A DNA stretch of 64,000 nt from Caprella mutica (GCA_947561585.1 CANNZV010000118.1:124001-188000); one strand, 5' to 3'; shown: positions 41,976-54,442, counted from the stretch's first letter. The notes: generated by a model not told the origin, from the letters alone. Numbers and translations are program-made.

Positions 41976-42696
41976 CTGGCAACTTTGTCCATACTTTGAA
42001 ACATGGACAATTCTTAATTTCCTCCTATATTTACATGTATTTTAATGAGAACAAAAGGTAAATTAGAGGATTTCTATTTCTTGGAGAACACTTTACCAGT
42101 TCCTGCAGTCTCTTAATCTGGCTAAACTGTAATTCTGAAAATAAGGTACTTTAAAATAAATTAAATGTGGTGATGTAGATGTAGATTCATTTTCTCATCA
42201 AACTGGCAACTTTACTGCCAGTGGGCACTGGGCAGGGCTGCCACACTATGAAACATAGATTATACAATAAATAAGAATAATCTTAGCCAAGTAAACTAGT
42301 AGCTATGTCTCTGAAACTCTCCATTTGTTTCTCCAGTTCTCTCCAAAAATAACCAAATTTCTCTCTAAAATGATCAAATTATCATAAATTCTCTCCAAAA
42401 ATAACATTGTAGCATAGGAGAAAATTAGTTATTTCTCACCATTTGTAATTGAAGGGCTCAAAAAAACTGTCACAAACTCGCCATTAAAATGGCAAGTTTG
42501 GACATGCTTGTAAAAATGTAAAATAGGATACAAACTAAGTAGCTATAGCCTACTGGCTATATGGTTAATGAACTTAATGTCTTGATGAAATCTCTGCATT
42601 CTGGCTCTGCAAGTCTCTCTGAAATAAAAATAGCCTAGCTAAATTTCTCTCCAAAAATGATTCAATTCGGCAACTCAGGGAGAAATTTATTAGGTA

Positions 42697-42927
42697 GGGT
42701 CACGCAGGTAAATTGCTGCACACTGACTAACTGCGGCCTCTTACAACAGAAAAATCATACATTCAAAACACACGTTAAAAACTTAAATAAATAAATTATA
42801 ACATGCACTGAGTTTCTTTTGATAGCTATGCAACATTCTAATGTAATTTCGGTTCAGAATATTTTAGAGACTCTCTTGAGAGGGCCGCAATTAAAAATTA
42901 AAGGGCCTCAATTTACCTGCGTGACCC
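42697..42927. mobile_element. GGGTCACG element, TA-flanked MITE
   Basis: A 231-bp element with inverted ends GGGTCACGCAGGTAAATTG, flanked by TA (42695-42696 and 42928-42929). Internally it has GCGGCCTCTTACAACAG near the left and GAGAGGGCCGCAATT near the right. Copies lie at 57091-57568 and 60884-61100. Confidence 0.75.
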
Positions 42928-44189
42928 TACCTAACCTAGGTAGGCTAAGTACTACCTACCTAATTTACTAAAGTTCTCACTGTCACTCGAATAACCCTGG
43001 GAAGAAAGATATATTCCTGGGATATTCCCTTAATATCTTAGGAATAAATCCTTGCTGCCTGTGTAGGGCCTAGGCTATCATCTTTTTCTAATTTCCTAAT
43101 CTTCAACTAAGGCCTCCGACTCACCTAATAAAATACTAGGTAGTAGGTAAAACAACAATTTTTTTAGTGGAGTGTTGGTAGGAAGACTGGATACCATATT
43201 ACCACAGTATATAGTTCAATAAACTGTGATCATTAACTAGTACCTTCATGAATCCATCAATACCTACTTCTAGCTAGTGTTGCCCACTTTCATGAGAGAA
43301 GTCCGCTATCAAATATATTCATTTATAATGTTACTAAACTAGTTTAAATTGCAATATGTTTATTGAAATCAGTTAGGCATTGGTTAATTTGAAAGAACAC
43401 TCAACATTATTCATTTCACAGAATTCATTTAAATCTCAAGTAATTGATATTAAATCAGTCAATATGTATTAAGGATTGGTTAGGTACAAACTTACATTAG
43501 TTTTTTAACTTTTTTAAAAATTCATTTAGGAAAGAAAGTAAATTCATTGTGAAAAACGCTATCTAGTGATTGAGTTTTATGTTTTCGTGAGTCATTGACT
43601 CCATCCGGTTATATTTTCATAAACGTTGTACCTACAAAGAGCACGTTTGTATATCGGCATAGAATAATTTTCTTATTTAGACCTCTAGGCTCTAAAAATA
43701 CTTTATTAGTCAGTATATTTTGTATATGGAACACAAATTCAATTAATTATTGCTTATTTACGAAGAATGCAGATATTTTTTAAATGTCAATGAGATTCAA
43801 GGTCATCTGTCCAATTAATGTAAACAACGCCATCTAAATATATATCGAATGTTTGTCCAAACTTATGTTAACTAATAAAACCGGCCCAGCCCCCAATCAT
43901 AACTAATTACTATTTATCTATTATATTTCATTAGAAAATTTCAAATAAAAATTAGACGCACGTAGGTATACCCCCTAATAAGATAGGTACGTATATTACT
44001 CAACGAATTTAATACTCCTGTGAATTCCAAAATTGAAGTTACATTTAACTAGATAAAATTCAGAGCAATACTCTGACTCATTTTTTAATAAGGTTAATAA
44101 TTTCAACTTTGTTTATGATAATGACATTGATGTTGCTACACATACTAGACATTTTGTGAAAATTTGAATAAAATATATGTGGATAGTTT
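42928..44189. other. Intergenic, no gene seen
   Basis: A short GGGATATTCCCTTAATATC stretch (43019-43050) is related to 8180-8230. The 62-codon frame at 43595 shows no domain. Confidence 0.4.
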
Positions 44190-46150
44190 TTTTTTTCTCT
44201 AACTAAATATATTACTTATAAACGTTACTCTAAACCCTCACTTTCATCTATGTATTCTACTGAAATCAATAAAAAGAAAGTCCTATCATTACAAACAGCT
44301 CAAACTCCACCAAGAATATTATAATAACTATCGCAATTTGGTTATACTAAGTGGATCCGACAGGCTAAAGAAAACTACTATGGGAAATCACTTGGAGTTA
44401 ACAAATGAAATGCTAAAAAAAAATATTTGGAAATTAATAAAGAATTTGATCGGTGAGGAGCGGAGTACTGGGGTTGTTAAGTCTGTTTGGGTGATGATCG
44501 TAATGTTTCTTATGAAGGGGAATATTGTCAGAGTGCTTTAATAATCATTTCGCATCTGTGGCCCGTAATTTACAGAATGCCATTCCGCCCCAATATGATG
44601 ACCCAATACTTAATATTCGCGCACAAGAAAATTCCTTTTTTGTGGATGCGATAAGTGAGAACGAGTTGTCTAATATCATCGATAATATAAAAAAAAATGT
44701 ATTATGGGACGCAGTCCATTCCTGAATTTTTTCCATGAAAGTTTCTTCTCTGGTGGGTAATTTCATTATTTCTCTGTTTAATTAATTAATCATATACTGA
44801 TGGTCATTTCCCTTATTTTTTGAAAGAAGCTGCAGTTATTCCAAATTATAAGAGTGGTGATCGGGTAACTAAATATTTCTAATTACCTACAATTATCGAT
44901 TTTGCCTTTCATGAGTACACTGTTGGAAAAATGTATGTAGTCTACTGAAACGTTTGATATTCTCATCCCCAGCCAATTTGGTTTTAGATGTGGTGAAAAT
45001 ATGGCGGATGCAATTCTTAACTTAACTGAAAATGTTTATGATAGTACGTATTAATTCAAAATGCCATAACTTGGCTGTCTTTGTGGATCTTAAGAAGGCA
45101 TTCGATATAGTAGATCATCGGATACTTTTGAGGGAGAGGTTTTCTTATGGTATAAGAGGTGTGCTTCTGGATTGGTTCAGTAGCTTCTTATGTAACAGGT
45201 TTCAGTGTGTTCGAATTGGCTCTTAGTTTTCCACCTCTACTCTAGTGGATATAGGTTTGCCACAAGGTAGTGTAGTGTGTTGGCTCCTCTGTTGTTCCAA
45301 TTGTTTGTCAATGACATGCCGTGCTAATCTAATGTTACAAAGTTTACTCTGTTTGCCGATGACACGACTTTAGCCTTCAGTGGTGAAAACTACTCAAACT
45401 TGATAAATACAGCCAACAGGGAGTTTGATAACTTTATAAATGGACAATAAACAACAGACTTAGTTTTAATACCAGTAAAAGTAAAACAGTTGCGATGTTA
45501 TTTTCAAACAGGCAAAACTCTGTCGCAACACCTCTATGTATTGATATTGATGAATGTCGTATTGATCTTTTGAGTGAGGATACATTTTTGGAATACATAC
45601 CTTATAATCATGTACGTACAGCATACTTTCAGGAAATTAACTAAAACAGTAGGAATCCTAAATAGAATTAGAAATTGTGTCTCATTAAAATATTAATCAA
45701 TATCTATTATGATTTAGCATATTTCTATCTATTGTATTGTGTTGCATTGTGGGGTGGGGCAGATGATGTGCAATGTACATCTCAGCCTCTGATATTATTA
45801 CAAAAAAGATTAATCCGCCTCACCACTTCATCAGACTACCATGCTCATTCAAATCCCCTCTTCCACAGAACCAGTATCTGAAAGGTCACATATATTTATA
45901 AGCTTATCATTGGCATATGCATGTTTGGGCATATATCATGGAGTTAGTAATTTTTCTCTAATCACCACGACTCTGACTCGTAATAGAGACATCACCATCA
46001 TTCCAGCGGCTGTCTCAATGCCAGAGATCTATGTCTTATATAGGACCTATAATTTGAACTTCTATACCCAATAATATTAAATCTAGTTCAAACATTATTA
46101 TAATTAAAAGAGCCTTTAAAAAACATTCATTTAACCATTATTTATAATAT
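44190..46150 (+). pseudogene. Decayed non-LTR retrotransposon (Jockey/CR1-like reverse transcriptase)
   Basis: Pieces of a LINE reverse-transcriptase ORF appear in order across all three frames. A linker region (about 44250-44700) has FNNHFASVARNLQ. RT motif A is AVFVDLKKAFDIVDHRILL (about 45075-45125). Next come GIRGVLLDWFSSFL, GLPQGSV and FVNDM, then the catalytic FADDTTLA at about 45351-45374. The C-terminal part has VALWGGADDVQ and ILLQKRLIRLTT (about 45740-45825). It ends near an AFKKHSFNHYL-like string at about 46145. Many frameshifts and stops make it non-functional. The 5' end, including the endonuclease, is not recognised. Clade assignment is by motif memory. Confidence 0.8.
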
Positions 46151-47524
46151 TTCTGTTCATTATAGCAGTAGAGTAACTCATAACTGTACGACTTCAATAT
46201 GTTATCTCCAGGTTCAGTGATCTATGTTTATTTAGAATTATTCCTTTAATTGCCCGAAACGTTTTTTATACTTGATAAACGAATCTTATTTGTATGTTTG
46301 TTGAAACTTATATTGTCTTTTGTTTTTGTACCTAAGATTTTTTTCTCAATAAAGATTCTAATTTATAGAAAGGATTTCCAAAAACTTCTGATCCAGTACT
46401 TTCAAAATTCGTATAACAGTGTGTTTTATATTCAAAAAAATCGATAAGATTGTAGATAACATATTCATAAACAATTGTGCAAAAGGAAATGATATAATTT
46501 TCGTTATATATTTAGTTATTTGCATTTCTAAGTTTCCTTTACTGAGCTTGGACAATATTCCTTACTATTCAAAAGACAAAGTTCCAAAATAAGTGGGGGA
46601 TCTTCACGTATAGTTTCTTCTTTCCAAGTGTTTGAACTGATTAATCCAATATTCTGTATATGTACGGTCATTTCGAAGCTAAATTATCACACAAATTATT
46701 TCTTCTGACTTTTCAAAACTACAAAAGTTATTGGCTTATTATTTTTAAATAATAATAAGACATAAATAATAGATTTCAGAAAGTGATCTGATGTCATCCA
46801 AACTGTTTCAGGCATGACAGCTTCTGTTATTCAAACTTTTCAAAACAGTTTTTTAGCATTTCTTTTTTTTATTCATTGATGAAATTACTTGAAATCTTAA
46901 CTGAATATTGTTATGTTATTCAAAACTAGATTTGCTATATTAGTTTAATATTTTGATGTTTTTTTCTATTTATAATATTTTCATATAGGCCGTCTATGGG
47001 TTAACATACTAATATATGAATATTTTATGTTCATTTCTGTAACAATTATTAAAGGTGTTTGAATAGATATGTTCTTAAATATTGGAATACAATCAAAATC
47101 TATGAAAAGATAGTTCAAGATATTTACGAATAATTATATCCTGAATTGTGGCAACATATGTCCATGCAGTACAATATTCCACTTAATTATATGCTTTTGT
47201 GGTTTAATATATCTCTTAGGTTACTTAATATATTGTGTCTATATATCTTTATATATTATAATATTGCAAACAAGTGCGAACATGTACTATGAATGCCTTG
47301 TTAAAATATGTGAGCATGATACAGCAATGAATATTCAATAATATAAAGTTTAATATAAGGACTGTGTACAAAAGTCCACTCGAACATCAAATATTATTAT
47401 TGTCTATTTGTTGTGGACTCTTGTCCACTACAAATTTTCATTTTAATTTCTAATGTTATTCTTAGAGCCATTTTGGGATTTATGTCCAGTACAAGATTCC
47501 ATGATTTATTTTCTCAAAATCATT
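46151..47524. other. AT-rich intergenic, no gene seen
   Basis: The start may include the 3' UTR of the LINE above. Frames at 46250 (plus) and 46358 (minus) are AT-driven and overlap each other; neither is supported. Confidence 0.4.
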
Positions 47525-47892
47525 GCATTATGTACTATCGGATTAAAGAGTCACTGATATGATGTACTATCAGAAAAGAGTTACGGTTGTGTAGCAACGA
47601 AAACTAGGCAAGTTTTAATCTGAATAATGTTTATCTAACATTGATTGACAGATTTTAATGGTATTGAATACTAAGCAATCTTATTTATAATAGACATTTT
47701 TTAGTTGTACTATCAGAGAAAAGAGTCACTGTACATGTGATGATTTATAATCAGAGAAATATTGGCTCTGTGATGATACTAATTTCACCAACATTAGTTT
47801 TTTAATTACCTTCACAGGAAATGGATAATTTGTATTAGACGACATTTATTTATCGGATTAAAGAGTCACTGTGACGATGTACTAACAGAGAA
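47525..47892 (+). repeat. Scattered single copies of the 32-bp unit
   Basis: At least four diverged units of the 39.2-kb minisatellite are interspersed with unrelated AT-rich sequence: TGTACTATCGGATTAAAGAG at 47532, GTACTATCAGAGAAAAGAG at about 47706, and others near 47555 and 47856. This suggests the unit is part of a larger dispersed sequence from which the array expanded. Confidence 0.6.
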
Positions 47893-48352
47893 CCTGGATA
47901 TTTTCATTCGCCAACTCAAAAAATATTAAACCAAATTGACTAAAATTTGGTAGGATGATTGTTCAATGCCTAGCAACCATCTGGTAGAATTTGGGGAGCG
48001 ATCTGGTCAAAGGTCAATGTCAAAATTTATAACTCAGAAAGTTTTCAATCATATTGCATGAAACTTGGCGGAGCGTATCTTCAATATCCAGGAACAATTT
48101 GGTTAATTTTGGGAGCGATCCGGTCAAAGATCAATATCAATGTCATTTATAACTCAAAAAAAGTGATCAATCAAATTGCATGAAACTTGTTGGAACGATT
48201 TGTCATTATACAGTTTCCAGTTTATCAGATTTTGGGAGCGAACAGGTAAAAGGCTGAGGTCAAGATCATTTATAACTCAAGGATTATAGGATGGTCAAGA
48301 TCATTTATAAGCGGCGATGAAGGAATGCGCTCTACCGAGTGCTCGTAATCTA
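47893..48352 (+). mobile_element. Helitron/Helentron-like element, 5'-truncated
   Basis: Three or four internal units of about 100 bp ('tcatttataactcaa', 'attgcatgaaactt') are followed by the terminal GCGCTCTACCGAGTGC hairpin and CTAA (a CTRR end). The 5' hairpin is missing. Same family as 8401-9005 and 60067-60664. Confidence 0.6.
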
Positions 48353-48886
48353 ATTTCCTATAATTATCATCTACTACAACTAAAATCATATTAAAAATGT
48401 CTATAACCAAGAGTGAAGTTTTCCTTCCGAATTATGAAACTAGTAAATTTAGGAAATAAGCTACTCTCTAGTTCTCATGTACTTTTTTATCACCATTATC
48501 TCTGTCAATACTCTTCTGTTTCGAAAACACTATCAAATTCTCAGAGATTAAATCATTACAGAAAGTTATATTATTAAAATTTTCATTTTGAGTTGAGCCA
48601 ATTAAGATATATCCATTATCTAACTAATTTCTCTGAGTGGTTGAACTTCAGTTTTGCAGCCACGTATGAACCTTAGATTACGAGTTATAAATAAGGGTTA
48701 GATAGATTTGTTTCAGGGACAACAGATATCTAGTCTCTATAAACCCCTGTGAAAAAAAAGGTTATATATCCTGCGAGCTTAAAAGGAGCGGTGACATTGT
48801 ACTGAACAGTCTGATAATAACAAAAAAATTAACACATGTTAATAATTAAATGTGTTTCTATACAGTTAATGTACCAATAACTTATA
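48353..48886. other. Intergenic, nothing recognised
   Basis: No gene or element is supported. Confidence 0.4.
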
Positions 48887-50616
48887 CAGGGTGTCCCAGA
48901 AAAAAGGAAACCCATTTTCAAATTAGTTTATTTTAGAAAATATTAAAACTATAAGAATTCTGAAAACACTGTTTCATACGTTTACACTTTCTGCATCCCT
49001 TGTGAAAAATTAATAATGTTACAACAAAAATTAAAAATGCTGCAGCGAATTTAGCAGAAGGAAAAAAAAGTGCTTGCGCGAGGAAGTCCTCATTTTTGGT
49101 CCGTTGATGATACCAACTAACAAAACAAAATTTGTTAGTTTGTATTCATGATACAATGGATACCTATAATAAAATCAGGAATTTTTAATTTTAACACGGT
49201 AATTTTTATTGCATATTTCAAAACCCCAAAATGCAACTCTCAAAAGAACAACGAGTTTTTGTGGTGACAAGTTATTTAAGAACTGGAAGCTTTAAACTGG
49301 TTCAACAAGATTTTGAACAACGCTTTCCGGAAAGAGCTTCGCCAACTAAGAAGACTATATGGAAAATGTTAATAAGTTCAAAACTGAAGGAACAACTTCG
49401 AATTTAAACAGAGAGCGATCGGGTTGCAGGAGAACAGAACGAACAAGGGAAAACATTGATCGTGTTCGTGAAAAGCTAATTGAGAATTCAAAAATATCAA
49501 CGAGAAGGAACGGGTTGGACATCAGTAAAAGCACATTTAACCGGATTGTTAAAAACGATGTAAGGTATCATGCTTACAAATTTCATGTACGGCATGAACT
49601 ATTAGAACCGGATTTACCTCGCCGCCTAAATTTTTCAAATTGGTTTCTGCAAAAAAATGCTCGCTTCGTAGAAGACATCGTGATTGGTGATGAAGCAGCA
49701 TTTCATATGAATGGAAGAGTCAATAATTATAACATTCGCCAGTATGCACCCAGAAATAATCCTCCAAATTTCAACTTCGACGTAACAATGTGCAGGGAGA
49801 AAGTTTCTGTATGGATGGGAATGTGTGGAAACGGACGACTTGTGGGCCCTATCTTCTACGAAAATAATATGAATGGAGATAAATACTTAAACCTAATTAC
49901 AGAAAGAATAATTCCTGAGCTGCATCAAATTTACCCAAACAGATTTAATAGGCTATGGTGGATTCAGGATGGTGCTCCAGCACATAGAAGTCGTGCAGTT
50001 CAAGAATTGCTACATGATAATTTCAACGATCGCATTATTGCACTGAACCATCCAATTGAGTGGCCGCCCAGATCGCCGGACTTGACACCGTGCGATTTTT
50101 TCCTTTGGGGACACCTCAAGAGCAAAGTGTACTTTTCTCCTCCAGAAAACACAGACGATTTGAGAGAGAGAATTGTAAACGAAGTTAATTTACTAAAAGA
50201 AAATCCGGATTTAGTTAAAAGAGTTTTTGCTGGAATGAGAAAAAGGCTGCAATTATGTGTAGAAAGAAATGGAGGACATGTCGAGGGAAATTAACCTTAC
50301 ACCTTGGAAATAAGTAGTGCGGTTCCAATGTTAATAAATCTCTTTAATTTGTCTCTTATTTGTAATAAACCTTAGGATTTAATTTTTAATACTACCGGAT
50401 GTTTAAGAAATATATCGTGCCCGCACAAGGACTTTTTTTTTCCTTTTGCTAAATTCGCTGCAGCATTTTTAATTTTTGTTGTAACATTATTAATTTTTCA
50501 CAAGGGATGCAGAAAGTGTAAACGTATAAAACAGTGTTTTCAGAATTCTTATAGTTTTAATATTTTCTAAAATAAACTAATTTGAAAATGGGTTTCCTTT
50601 TTTCTGTGACACCCTG
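48887..50616 (+). mobile_element. Mariner-like transposon, nearly complete
   Basis: A 1730-bp element with inverted ends of about 195 bp (48887-49081 and 50421-50616) starting CAGGGTGTC(C/A)CAGAAAA. TA flanks both sides (48885-48886 and 50617-50618). It encodes one transposase with a single frameshift (next entry). Long TIRs, the TA duplication and the D,D,D catalytic pattern place it in Tc1/mariner (IS630). Confidence 0.92.
49231..50294 (+). pseudogene. Mariner-like DD36D transposase with one frameshift
   Basis: The reading frame starts at the ATG at 49231 (MQLSKEQRVFVV…) with an N-terminal helix-turn-helix-like domain of about 45 residues. It then breaks at a short A-run (49363-49366), where one base appears to be missing. 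The rest continues open in another frame to 50294. The 311-codon frame counted from 49359 carries the catalytic Asp residues D111 (VIGDEAAF), D204 (WIQDGAPAH) and D241 (RSPDLTPCDFF), spacing D92D36D. WPPRSPDLTPCDFFLWG is a strong Tc1/mariner signature. The third acidic residue is Asp, as in mariner, but the spacing is 36 rather than 34. The frameshift probably inactivates this copy; a sequencing error in the A-run is the alternative. Confidence 0.9.
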
Positions 50617-50970
50617 TATAATGAGTAAAATTCATTTAGTCTAATAATCATAAGCTCTAGAAACTGAAATAAGTAGTATAATTTACAGGCCGAGAAATAG
50701 ACTAATTGTTTCAAATTAATTCGTTATCTACTCTCATCTGAAATATGTATCGGATGAAATATGTCCTGTTTATTATTATATGACATTTATTACATTTCTA
50801 TACAACTTTAAACAATCAAAACGCACATTGATTTACCGATGAGCTTAAAATCGGAGTTTTTGTGTTCCTCAAAGTCCTATTTTTGAGCACATCTTTCTAT
50901 TCATAAAATAGTACCTATTAGGTACGTTTTCATTCCATCACGGAGACATGCCGATGTTATGTTATAGGTA
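50617..50970. other. Spacer between two DNA transposons
   Basis: AT-rich, without recognised features. Ends at the TA flanking the next element. Confidence 0.4.
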
Positions 50971-53019
50971 GGGTAGCACGGGGCAGCGCGGCACCCCCAA
51001 AGCTCTTTCCATAGTATCTCCAATACTATTGAACCTAGATAATTGATTTTTGCAGTAAAAGATACACCATAAAATCGGCAACACATGGTAAACTGTTAGG
51101 AACTAATAATTCATATTTTTGATTTTACTACACTTTTCCCAAGAAGTGTTAAAAAACCGTTTTGCCCCGTGTACGGGGCAAAACGGCAATCATGCAGGGC
51201 AAAACGGACATGGGGTGCCGCTTTGCCCCCTTCATTACATTTTAAATGTATTATCTATGAAAGTTAAAGAAAAACAAATTTTGAATAATATATATTTATG
51301 TATATCCTGAAACAGGCTATGACATTGGCCATTTGAAACTATACATTTATAGTGTTGACTGTTTTTATATATATTTTAACTAGTCAAACTTATCTTATAT
51401 TTATTTCAATGTCAAATAGAGGTTCTTTTATTACTTCTGTAGCTAAGAAATCCTCCTCATTAAACTCGTCTTAATTATATTGTCATATATCAGTGTTTTA
51501 ATACAATTGACAGCTCTCTCGGATAAAGCAGTTTTCAAAAGGGCTGCTCTGAAGATTCCACCCATGTCATATATGGTCATTCTTTAGCCAGGACTGTTCA
51601 TGATCCAGTTATCAGCACAAGAGTTATATGAGCTCTTCAACGATTTGATATAGTAAACGTCGAGCAGTTGCATTTTATGATAAGAATGAGGAAGTGAAGT
51701 TAATAGTTCAAATACATAGTCTTGGCAAAAGTTGATTGCATCCAGACACTGTGGTTTCCAACCAATATGATCATCATTAGAAGATCCAGTTGATTTCACC
51801 AAGTATTGAAGCCATTTAAGAAAGAGACCTCCATCATTCTGAATAACTGACATTCTCCATGGATCCCAGAGGAGCTCCAGTCATGAAAGTATCTCTATTT
51901 TTTTCTTGGAAATATGAACATTGGTGATATGAAAGATCCTCATGCATCACAAAACTGACCAATTCAAGTCTTTCGACACTCGTTATCATACAAATCTGCT
52001 TAACATTTTTCTTAGCCACGAATTTGGTGGGATTTTGATGCGTTGTAATTCCGGTTTCTTCCATGTTCTATATTTTTGTTAATTTAAGTTTATTCAAAAT
52101 TTTTACATACACTTTAAAAAATAGATCAAGTTTTGAATTGTTAAACTCTATCACACGAACCCTCTTGGTTGCCTTTGATTTGCGGATGTTAACTAAGATT
52201 GTAGCTTCTAATGAATGAATTGAACCAATTGACGCCTGCCTTTTTCGATTCCTTATTGAAAAATTGTTAGACATTAGTACGATCTTCTATATCCAAATCA
52301 AAATTACATCATGGCTATTAAGTCCAAGCATACGGTTTTGCATATATGTAACATAATTTACAATTTGTAACTCCACATTATTTGAAAGAACGCAATCATT
52401 CGTCCAAGATGTGGTACTCATGGTGAATTAACTTTGCCATCATGAAGCCTGCTCAACGTTGTAGTATGAATACATTTTTTTAACCTATAGTTGTCTTCAT
52501 CTTATAATATTGCACCGTTATGAACAAGGAAAATAAATGTTAATTGTAAAAAAGTTTTAAAATCTCCTTATTACTACGTTCATAATTAGTTTTACGGGGC
52601 AAAAAGGCACCCATAGCCGCTTTGCCCCCGCATACCGTGGCCTCATTGCCCCAAATGACGCGCCATTTTAATTTTGAAAAAATTATTATTTAAAAATACT
52701 TTTTTCATTGTATTTATATACAGAAAATTAAGTAAACCGATAATACTATGCATTTCATTATGAAATATTTTGATATATTACACTTGACAGAATTCAAACA
52801 TTACTCAGTGACATTAAAAAGTTATATCAAAATGACTTAAAATAGATTTATCGCCGTAACTTAGCGAAATATCTCCTCACCCTCACAAAACTAACTACAC
52901 TGTAGCTTAGGACACCGGAGAACATGTAAAAGGTATCTGAGAGCTACCTTCCATAAAATTTTGGAAAATAACTAGGGGTGACTTTTGACCCCGGGGTGCC
53001 GCTTTGCCCCATGCTACCC
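50971..53019 (-). mobile_element. Pogo-type DNA transposon, decayed
   Basis: A 2049-bp element with inverted ends GGGTAGCAYGGGGCARMGCG (about 28 bp matched), flanked by TA (50969-50970 and 53020-53021). Further copies of GGGGCAAAACGG/CCGCTTTGCCCC lie inside both ends (51160-51232 and 52590-52665), possible transposase-binding sites. It contains a transposase pseudogene on the minus strand. Confidence 0.85.
51584..52274 (-). pseudogene. Pogo/jerky-type (DDE_1) transposase fragment
   Basis: Pieces of a CENP-B/jerky-like transposase run on the minus strand. FFKVYVKILNKLKLTKI (about 52085) leads into EETGITTHQNPTKFVAKK (about 52060-52005) and QICMITSVERLELVSF. MTGAPLGSMEN and the conserved downstream part follow, with FLKWLQYLVKSTG and LPHSYHKMQLLDVYYIKSLK (to 51584). 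DETGIT and the PPHTSHKLQPLD-like block are typical of pogo-family DDE domains. The first catalytic Asp is Glu here (EETG), and stops and frameshifts split the frame. The DNA-binding N-terminus is not recognised. Confidence 0.85.
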
Positions 53020-53209
53020 TACCTAGGTCACTATAGGTGTACTTTTGTTTTGGATATATCTCTGTTTCTACAAGCTCAATTTAATTAAAAATGATATTTT
53101 CTTCGAGAGGTCATTACTGAAGAAGTAAAAAAGTATCATATGAACTTGAATTTTTATATTGATCAAAGTTTTTTGTTCCAAGGGCAGAACCGAAGACAGC
53201 TAATTTTGT

Positions 53210-53757
53210 TTTGTATACCTAATATCAGCGCCTGTTCTGTCATGGACATAGCCTCTATACACACTGTAAACCGTATAATATCATCACCTATTCTGTCATA
53301 GACAAAGCCTCTATACACTCTGTAAACTGTATAATAGCATCACCTGGCTATGTCTATGACAGAATTAGTACAGGTATTATACGGTTTACAGAGTGTATAT
53401 AGGCTATGTCCATGGCAGAACAGGTGATGATATTATACATTTTACAGAGTGTTTAGAGGCTATGTCCATGGCAGAACAGGTGCTGATATTATACGGTTTA
53501 CAAGGTGTTTAGAGGCTCTGTCCATGAGAGAACAGGTACAGGTATTATACGGTTTACAGAGTGTATAGAGGCTATGTCCATGGCAGAACAGGTGATGATA
53601 TTATACGGTTTACAGAGTGTATAGAGGCTATATCTAAGACAGAACAGGTGCTGATATTATACGGTTTACAGAGTGTATAGAGGCTATGTCCATGGCAGAA
53701 CAGGTGATGATATTATATGGTTTACAAGGTGTATAGAGGCTATGTAAATGACAGAAC
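53210..53757. repeat. 57-bp tandem repeat with an inverted leading pair
   Basis: About seven units of roughly 57 bp (landmarks GAGGCTATGTCCATGGCAGA, ACAGGTGATGATATTATACG, GTTTACAGAGTGTATA) run on the plus strand from about 53341 to 53757. Immediately upstream (53210-53340), two units run in the opposite direction. The junction at about 53340 is therefore a head-to-head inversion that can form a long hairpin. Confidence 0.85.
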
Positions 53758-53808
53758 CTAGATCCTAGCTATGTATGTTCTATGTAGCCTATATGACAAT
53801 ACCGATTC

Positions 53809-54442
53809 CAGGACAATAACCCCCCGTGCAAAAAAACCACCGCGGTCAAAAAAACCCCGTGCAAAATACCCCCCGGACAAAAAAAAAACCGTGCAATAAA
53901 CCCCCCGGACAAATACCCCCCGACAAAAAAACCCCAAGCAAAAAACCCCCGTTGCAAAAAACCCCCGGTCTATATAAATAGCATAATTCATTTTTATTAA
54001 TATATTAAACATCATTCAAAGCGAACCAATAATTATTACATTTTCTTCGAAAATATGACAATTTTTCTTTGCAAAATAAGGTATACCCAATTACCTATTT
54101 TATAGTAAAAATAAGTACAGTATACATTTTGTCATTATCAAACCTGGCCGGGGGAGGGAAAGCCCCCCCCCCCCCAATTGGACCGCTAACCTAACCTTAG
54201 GTGCACTATATCTCTTTATATTATAGCATATAGTAATTTTATTAATAAAAAATTAATTAAAATGAATTATGCTATTTATATCGACCGGGGTTTTTTTACA
54301 CCGGGAGTTTTTTGCTTGGGGGGTTCTTGCCCGGGGGTATTTGTCTGGGTGGTTTATTGTACGGGGTATTTTTGTCCGGGGGTATATTGCATGGGGGTTT
54401 TTTGACCGCGGGGGGTTTTTTGCACGGGGGGTTATTGTCCTG
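53809..54442. mobile_element. Foldback element, core family B, copy 2, with tandem arms
   Basis: The outer ends CAGGACAATAACCCCCC and its exact reverse complement enclose two arms made of 14-17-bp units of the form GGGGTTTTTTGNCC (about ten per arm; 53815-53970 and 54283-54435). The innermost arm sequence TTTTTATTAATA…ATTCATTTTAATT is also inverted. The core (54030-54250) matches 37985-38175 in reverse. Frames of 85-97 codons across the arms are translated repeats, not proteins. Confidence 0.75.

Larger units (their letters stand above)
39487..42690. mobile_element. Mosaic of small inverted-repeat elements
   Basis: Dense with pieces of at least two element families whose ends are CCAGTCTG…CAGACTGG. 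Some carry TTAATGGTAACATAGGAATTA internally (for example at 39880, 39926 and 41856). Individually resolvable copies are listed separately. The remainder (39487-40781, 41301-41737, 41984-42690) consists of decayed fragments. Short frames at 39517, 40517 and 41712 (minus) carry no motif. Confidence 0.5.

Noticed and set aside
48300..48352. tRNA-like string GCGCTCTACCGAGTGC
   Set aside because: It is the terminal hairpin of the Helitron-like repeat and has no cloverleaf or B box around it.
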